The position numbers and the translations under genes are program-made. The notes beneath the pieces are model-generated. The model had not been told where the DNA came from, searched no databases, and worked only from the letters and a program-made list of their open reading frames with translations. A stretch of DNA of 64,000 nucleotides. It comes from Arctopsyche grandis. Lineage: Eukaryota > Arthropoda > Insecta > Trichoptera > Hydropsychidae. The stretch covers positions 20,239,001-20,303,000 of the forward strand of contig NC_135364.1 in the NCBI RefSeq assembly GCF_051622035.1. Reading direction: 5' to 3'. Positions 57,796 to 64,000 of this stretch are shown one piece after another (the stretch's first letter is position 1; the number at the start of each line of letters is the position of its first letter).

Positions 57796-58958
57796 TAAAT
57801 TATAATATAAACAGATGAAAGTTCAAAATACGTACAATTGGACGAGTTATATTTCCAAGGAAATTTAAATTAAACTAGTTAAATTTAAGTTTTCTATTAC
57901 CCATTTCAGAATGTTTTCAGCAACTCAAACAACCAATCTATAATAATATAGTTATTAATATACAAATATACTACATATCATATATACATACATATGTATA
58001 TCATATATACATACATATGTACATATGTATGCCAAAAATATTTACAGAAAAAATTCTGAAATCACTTGTATGTAATATCCCAAAAATATGTATGTAGTGT
58101 TCAAATTTCTATCACATTTACTGTTAAACGAAACACACACATCGTATAAAAAGCGTGAACGATGTTTTTCCATTTTAAGTGGGTGGAGAAAACGTTATTT
58201 TAATGTTATGCAAAGTATATAGGTTTTTTTTGTCAACACTGGTAGCCATCAAATAATGTGATAAAATTGCAGAAATCAATACAATGAAGTAAAGACAGTT
58301 ATGTATACATATGTATGATTTTGTTACAAAGGACAATTATATGATTTTGCTGAATCAAAAACAAATAAAAAATTATATTTTATGAAATCAGTTGGAACAT
58401 ATGTATGTATATGTATGATACATACATACAAATAACCGAATGTACAAGATCGCATTTATTTCTCAGGATGAGATCGCAATATTTATTATTGGTATGATTC
58501 ACCAAGATTGATGTTCCCATCAAAGATAACATCTCGGTCGTATAATAAAAGGATAAACCGAATTGAATTTAATGGTTCAGATCAGGATCGTTTTTCGATC
58601 ACCAAAAAGGGTTTAAAAATTTCCGACTGCGCACATGAATATGCAGAATGGAAATTTTCTTTTATTTTTAAAAGCGTTCAAAATTCAATTAAAAAAAATA
58701 ATAATACAAGTCGAAATTTATACGTCAAGTCAATGACTTGCCAATCTTCTACGGGCTTTTCATCATCCTATGTATGTATATGATCAGAATCGATCAGTGG
58801 ATTTTTTTTAGTTTTTATCAAGTTAAAATTTTACATTACTTGTTATTATTATTTGATTTATTCATATACATAAATATGAAATACATATTATACATGTACA
58901 ATACTTGTAGTAGTTTAATCAAAACAATTAAATATCACCTTCATAATATAATATAATA
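57796..58958. other. No gene seen
   Basis: AT-rich sequence with TATACATACATATGTA microsatellites at 57,975-58,030 and 58,395-58,435. Nothing else recognised. Confidence 0.55.
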
Positions 58959-59378
58959 TCATATATATAATACCACTAATATGTGTGTCTGTCTGTCTGT
59001 GTGTGATAATGCTCGCCGTCCTATAATAGTCGTTTCAATTCGACATATTTGTGTACAGTTAAAACGCTACTAACAAAACGTACAAATATAATACGAACAT
59101 AATAACAGATCAAGGAAAAACTTCTATATATACTGTTTACCACCAATGTTTCCACTAGGGCAATAATTTATTTAATTAATAATTAATTATTTTATATTGT
59201 TTATACAAATGTAGACAAGTAGGTAGTTTTTACATTTTTTTTCATTTTAAACAATTAAATATAAATATCAAATTAAATGTATTTAAAAGATATTTGAAAA
59301 AAAAAATGCGACCGCGTGCGGATCGAACATAGGATGGACACATTTCTTTTAATTTTTTTTTATTTAATAACTTAATAT

Positions 59379-59776
59379 GGGGTCTTCCTCACAAGACCGA
59401 AAGTGAAAAGCCCGAAAACGCAAATATTGGAAGGCAAAGATCGAAAATCGGAAGATCTTAAGTCGAAAGATCAAAAAAAAGGGTGCATGGTAAACGGTAT
59501 TATGTATATATAATATATATGAGTGGCATGCGGTGAAATTATCTCTCTTTTTGTCATACAGCCTTGTTTAATGTGCGCGCGCAGAATACGGGAGGAAAAG
59601 CCTGTTCCTCTTATTCCTGTTGTATCCTTCTCGCGCATATTAAGTGAGGATGTACAACGAGGGGAGAGAGACTTTTACCGCACGCCACTGTTATATATAC
59701 TAACCATTTTTCATATGTATGCATGGTAAACTAACATTTTCGACTTTTTAACATTCGGTGCGGTGACGGTCACCCC
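59379..59776. mobile_element. hAT-like composite MITE, copy 3 (inside Helitron H2)
   Basis: Flanked by an 8-bp duplication (TTAATATG or CTTAATAT, ambiguous by one base). TIRs GGGGTCTTCCTCACAAGACC and, inverted, GGGGTGACCGTCACCGCACC. Carries the palindromic MITE at 59,521-59,690 at the same internal position as in the 34.1-kb copy. Confidence 0.85.
59521..59690. mobile_element. Palindromic hAT-like MITE, copy 3 (inside the composite)
   Basis: AGTGGCATGCGGTGAAATTA to TTTTACCGCACGCCACTG. Core TTTAATGTGCGCGCGCAGAA and TCTCGCGCATATTAAGTGAG. The leading C of the TIR is changed to G. Confidence 0.82.
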
Positions 59777-59825
59777 TTAATATGACATAGCCCATGCGAT
59801 GATATTTCATCGGGCAAAACACTAG

Positions 59826-61126
59826 TAATATATTAATGAGCAATCTGTTCACTAAGCCAAGGAATAAACTTTTGACTTTAAAAAGTGAACCACCTATCAA
59901 TTTTTTAAAAATAAAAAAAATCTGAATGTAATTTTCAAATTGTAAAAATAAAACAAGGAGGATTTGGGTTTGATCATCAAATGGTTTACCTTTTTTACAA
60001 TCCAATCGATTGGAAGGGTAAAATTACTCCCAAAAAGAAACGGGCCATAACTCCGTACACTGAACATACCCGTCGTTAAAATGCGTATCCCAAATTTGTT
60101 GGTCTCAAATAGCCCCATAATAAATAAACATCACCGAACAGCTTCTTGGAAATCATTTGGATCAAATTTATTAAAAGGTTATCACTCCACGTTTTTATCA
60201 ACTATACCTACATATGTATGTATATCTATATATATCTACATATATGTAGATATGTATGTATGTATGTGAAGATACAATATGTATTGATTGTGCGAGGATC
60301 ACGAGCTTGCCAATTTCGACACAATGGGCGATTTATTTAACCGGAGATTAAGTTGACAATCCGGTTTTCCTTTTCCGCGTACAATCGGTATCAAAGTATC
60401 CTTTGAGATACGTATTAATGTGGGATGTTCATTAAGTTGGTGTAACAATTCAATTGAACAAGCTTTAAGAAGGAAAATCGATCGATCACCAGCCGGTTAT
60501 TAATTAAAATTCTAGACGGTTTTTCCTCTTTTGACCATAACGATACTTACCTAAAGAAAATACGTACTAAATTTTCATACTGCATTTTCGTAGTTAAATT
60601 ATGATTCAGTTTGAAATTTAAATATCCAACCATATTTAAAATAAAATGAAAATATATACGTAAAATTTAATTTAAATTAAAATATCTAAATGTACATATG
60701 TAAGTTATTACAAATATAAAATATACCGAATGCATAATTTGATTATAAAATTTACTTTTAATTCTTTAGAAAAAATTACAATCACAATAAAATAAAGAAG
60801 ACATTTAAAGTAAAATATAAAAATCTCCCATCAATACATGTAAAAATGTAATGTAAAAAGACTAAATTAATATGTATCGATAATATCATGAAATAACGGC
60901 ATCTATATAAATATATGGAAGCTTTTATTTGAAGGCTCTGATGCAAAAAGTGAAACCAGCTTTTCACCAAATATTAGTGTTAAATTAATTCTGACTCAAT
61001 TACAATTTTTGCAAATTAATACTATCTTTTTATTTTGCAAAAAGGAGCAATAAATATATATTTAATATTATGGTAGTTTTATTTTTTAATAGTGAACATT
61101 CAGTATGAAATAAGATTTATATAATA
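59826..61126. other. No gene seen
   Basis: AT-rich DNA; TACATATATGTAGATATGTA-type microsatellite at 60,215-60,270. No coding or repeat family recognised. Confidence 0.55.
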
Positions 61127-61160
61127 CTAGTGTTTTTACCCGGCTTCGCTCGGTATTTGT
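61127..61160 (-). mobile_element. Helitron 3' terminus, H1/H2-like
   Basis: On the minus strand ACCGAGCGAAGCCGGGTA, then AAAACACTAG followed by T. The hairpin is degenerate; the 5' end was not found. Confidence 0.6.
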
Positions 61161-61556
61161 AATATAAACAGCGTAAACATGGCAAAACAATCTAATAGTA
61201 AACAATCATTTGTTTTTTTTATTAAATTTATTTGAATCGATATCGATATCGTCATCATAGAAACTTTGATTTTGATTTGAAATTTGTTTTCAATGTTCCC
61301 AACAAACCTTACATACATTCAGTTACAAAGTCTATTTCGAAATTATATATTAGAGATGGAAAATTGTCCTTTTTACTGTCATTTACCTTTTTTTAGTAAA
61401 TTTAACAATGAAATAAGAAATAACCGTTGTACAAATTCAAGTCATTCATATAATTTTAAAAAATCGATAGAAGAATTCTGTTTTCAATTTTCTCATAACA
61501 AGAAAAAAATCTGTTAATCTCATGATCCTAAATATTTAATACATACATAATTCTAT

Positions 61557-63024
61557 TTAATATTTCACACTCAAAGGAAACAGTTCTTCAAAAGGAATCT
61601 TTTTAAATACCTTATTACATACTTTGACTCCGGTCTTATTCAAAGTTTTTGCAATAGCTGGTAAGAATGCTTCTTGATAAATAGTTCTCCAATGCGTTTG
61701 AAACAAATCTTGAGTTAGTTTTGCTGTAAAATAGAAATAATTATATACAGTTAAATACATATGTAATGCATTATTAATTACGTAAATGTGTAATATTATA
61801 TTATATTCGTGTGACAAAAACAATACCTTATACGTATTGAACTAAAATATCTTTAAACTTACCTAATTCAGGATTATCTTTGTAAACATCTGGCATCTTT
61901 ACCACCATTTGACCAATTTCAGGCCTCGCCTGAAGCTTTTGAATATTCATATAAGTCTTCCCATCGATAATTTTTTTTTTACCGTGTATTTTAAATGTCC
62001 ACGCAACATCTCCTGTAATATAAAAATACATAATAAAAGTTATAACGCATAAATAATGATTAGGAGAAGTTAATTATATTACTCACTCATTCTAAAACTG
62101 AAATAGCTTTCTGAATTCAGCAGAAACACTCCTATGAGAATCTCACCACGATAATTACCGTCCATAAAAATACGTTTATTTGACATGTCAATTTCTAATT
62201 CCATCAGATCGTCTTTTAAATTCATCCTGTTTTTATATGAATACATTATATATACAATATTAAATCGTTTCCAGCCATACATATACATAAAAATATACAT
62301 AAATAAAAAATAAATAAAATAATAGTAATAAAATAATAGTATTTAATAATAATAATAATATATATACAATGATTAGTACATACCTTACTGCATTTACTTT
62401 GGAAGTCGAAAACCCATACGTACTTACATTGAAGGCTTCAAATAAAGCTCTATCCACGAACTGAAATTTGTAATATGTACTTTAAAAATGACGAGCTGCT
62501 TATTTATGTAAAATATCAAAATCAAAGCGGGAGAATGAATATTTTTGCATAGCATAGCAAAACAAATGCTTTTGCATTATTACATTAAATTATCAATTGC
62601 ATACATATTACATTAGAAATAAATATACATATGTATTATATAACTACCAAGCCGTTTTTATAATCAACTTTGATATATCTCAACAAGTGTGGATCCAGCT
62701 TTATATTAAATTCAGGCAATCCATATTTTATATTGCTAATAGCTGTTTGGATGCTGTTCTTCAAACAATCATTAAAGCCGTAATCATCAGGGGAACAAAT
62801 CTTCCAAACTTCAGCTGAAGATAAGAAATAGAGTAAAAATAAAATAAAAAACTATTACATATTTTGCATCTTGGAACATTATTACACACTAGTCTAATGT
62901 TTACTTTATTGTTATATTGACTAAAAACTATGAATTTATTAATACAAATAAATTAAGTATATTTACGTATTTGAACTGCTTGTATTGCCATGACAGTGGT
63001 CATAAACATGAACAGGGTCTTCAT
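61557..63024 (-). CDS. takeout/JHBP-domain secreted protein, complete
   Basis: Member of the insect haemolymph juvenile-hormone-binding/takeout superfamily, secreted tubular lipid-binding proteins that carry small hydrophobic ligands; ligand unknown. Six exons on the minus strand: 63024-62967, 62814-62648, 62460-62384, 62226-62087, 62012-61863, 61723-61557 (759 nt, 252 residues, the normal family length). Signal peptide MKTLFMFMTTVMAIQAVQ; then the paired N-terminal cysteines KICSPDDYGFNDCLKNSI, KYGLPEFNIKLDPHLL, YGFSTSKVNAVR, LELEIDMSNKRIFMDGNY, MNIQKLQARPEIGQM, and the C-terminal FEELFPL. All junctions keep phase and are GT-AG. It has no partner gene nearby on this strand. Confidence 0.92.
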
Positions 63025-63426
63025 TTTCAACAGCTACAGCACCCCTGTGGAGAAAGATCGACTGTCTATGAGTCTGCTGATTTATTGTTTCGAGCTTATA
63101 AACAAATGTAGTGTACTATACTATTTATTTTTATCAGTTAATGGCATGTAAGTGTCAGGCGAAAGTACATATCTACAGTATTATTACCCGTATTTCACAC
63201 CTCATATATCAAACTATGAATTTAGTATGGATGCTATGTACATACATATATAATGTATGCATACGGTATATGTGCCTGTATGCATAAATATTCGAATTTA
63301 AAATAAAAATAAAAACATTATAATTTAACTTAACTTTTCATATAAAAATTGTAATGTTTGTAATTTTAATTTTTACTCAATAATTATCATGTTAGTAATA
63401 TTGATTCAAGGAAATTTAAATATAAT

Positions 63427-63501
63427 TATCAGGCGAACTAGGTAGTTCGAATCTAGGTAGTTCGCCTGATAAATATTATATTTATCAGGCGAACTACCTA
63501 G
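63427..63501. repeat. Three copies of a 19-bp unit in inverted and direct order
   Basis: TATCAGGCGAACTA.. at 63,427, its inverse ending at 63,471, and a third direct copy (TATCAGGCGAACTACCTAG) at 63,483-63,501. The first two form a hairpin. It lies just upstream of the truncated LINE. Confidence 0.8.
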
Positions 63502-63528
63502 CGATTGGTTACAATCCATATTTATCCC

Positions 63529-64000
63529 GTTGCCAAAAAAGAGTACCGCGAGGACGTGTAGCCTAATGAGTCACACATTGAAGATCCTACTAAGGATAAT
63601 ACAGGGCAGAATTTACTCACGGTGTGAAGAGGCGATTAGCAGAGAGCAGTTTGGGTTCAGACAAGGCTTGGGTACCCGAGAGGCCCTTTTCTGTATGAAA
63701 ACACTACTCCAAAGATGCAGAGAAGTCCGTAAACCTGTGTACATCTGCTTTATAGACTTTGAAAAGGCCTTTGACCGTGTCCAACACGCTCGCCTGATGG
63801 AAACATTAAAAAATATTGGCCTGGATGACAGAGATGTCAGATTGCTACGAAATATTTATTGGAATCAGACTGCAGTAGTACGTGTCGATAATCAATTCAC
63901 TGATGAGATTCCTATAGAACGGGGCGTCAGGCAAGGATGCATCCTATCACCTACTCTTTTTAACATCTACACCGAATACATCTTCCACGATGTTCTCCAA
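63529..64000 (+). mobile_element. 5'-truncated LINE (RTE-like) reverse transcriptase, runs off the right edge
   Basis: Open plus-strand frame from about 63,529 with SLMSHTLKILLRIIQGRI, REQFGFRQGLGTREAL, ICFIDFEKAFDRVQH (motif A) and ERGVRQGCILSPTLFNIYTE (motif B). No stop to the window end. Endonuclease and N-terminus are absent, as expected of 5' truncation. Related to, but not the same family as, the LINE at 1-3.4 kb. Confidence 0.88.

Larger units (their letters stand above)
58959..59825 (+). mobile_element. Non-autonomous Helitron, copy H2
   Basis: Begins TCATATATATAATACC after an A, with TGTGTGTCTGTCTGTCTGTG; ends in an imperfect hairpin GCCCATGCGATG...TCATCGGGC, then AAAACACTAG followed by T. 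The interior (AAAACTTCTATATATACTG, AAACAATTAAATATAAATAT) matches H1. Contains the composite MITE at 59,379-59,776; without it the copy is about 460 bp. Confidence 0.82.

Overview
The window is insect nuclear DNA, order not determined. It is AT-rich, with short spliced exons, 60-100 bp introns beside very long ones, many TACATATGTA-type microsatellites, and a dense load of LINEs, SINEs, Helitrons and MITEs. Six host genes can be rebuilt exon by exon with matching splice phases.

Layout. 1-3.4 kb: minus-strand non-LTR retrotransposon with an uninterrupted endonuclease/RT frame running off the left edge. 3.5-6.6 kb: minisatellite, several MITEs and a tRNA-derived SINE. 6.6-9.8 kb: no gene seen, one 68-nt hairpin. 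9.83-16.14 kb (+): ASAP-type ArfGAP (BAR C-part, PH, ArfGAP, ANK, Pro-rich, SH3), 14 exons, 5' exons not found. 19.2-20.9 kb: Tc1 element whose transposase needs one 71-nt intron removed to be complete. 21.3-22.9 kb: decayed RTE fragment split by a palindromic MITE, and a hAT-like MITE split by a SINE. 23.1-24.0 kb (+): GILT-like thiol reductase with CPDS at the active site. 25.5-27.4 kb (-): splicing factor RBM17/SPF45. 28.8-31.9 kb (+): Greatwall/MASTL mitotic kinase, complete, 12 exons. 33.0-50.5 kb (-): CLIP-domain trypsin-like serine protease; its signal-peptide exon lies about 12 kb upstream of the clip exon, across an intron full of repeats. 51.6-60 kb: RTE pseudogene, SINEs, Helitron copies, piggyBac-like and hAT-like MITEs nested in each other. 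61.6-63.0 kb (-): takeout/JHBP-family secreted protein, complete, 6 exons. 63.5-64 kb (+): 5'-truncated LINE running off the right edge.

The host genes are unrelated in function (Arf traffic, lysosomal/immune thiol chemistry, splicing, mitosis, haemolymph proteolysis, hydrophobic ligand binding), so there is no operon-like system. RBM17 and Greatwall are head to head with 1.3 kb between their start codons and could share a promoter region.

I found no clearly new molecular system. The most informative signals are: a MITE-in-MITE composite inside a Helitron copy whose empty site is preserved in another copy in the same window; a Tc1 transposase whose active site depends on splicing; two GC-AG introns, one well supported and one inferred; an intact LINE reading frame; and a miRNA-precursor-sized hairpin upstream of ASAP. 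Exon limits are my own readings of splice consensus and phase; no alignment or transcript data were available.
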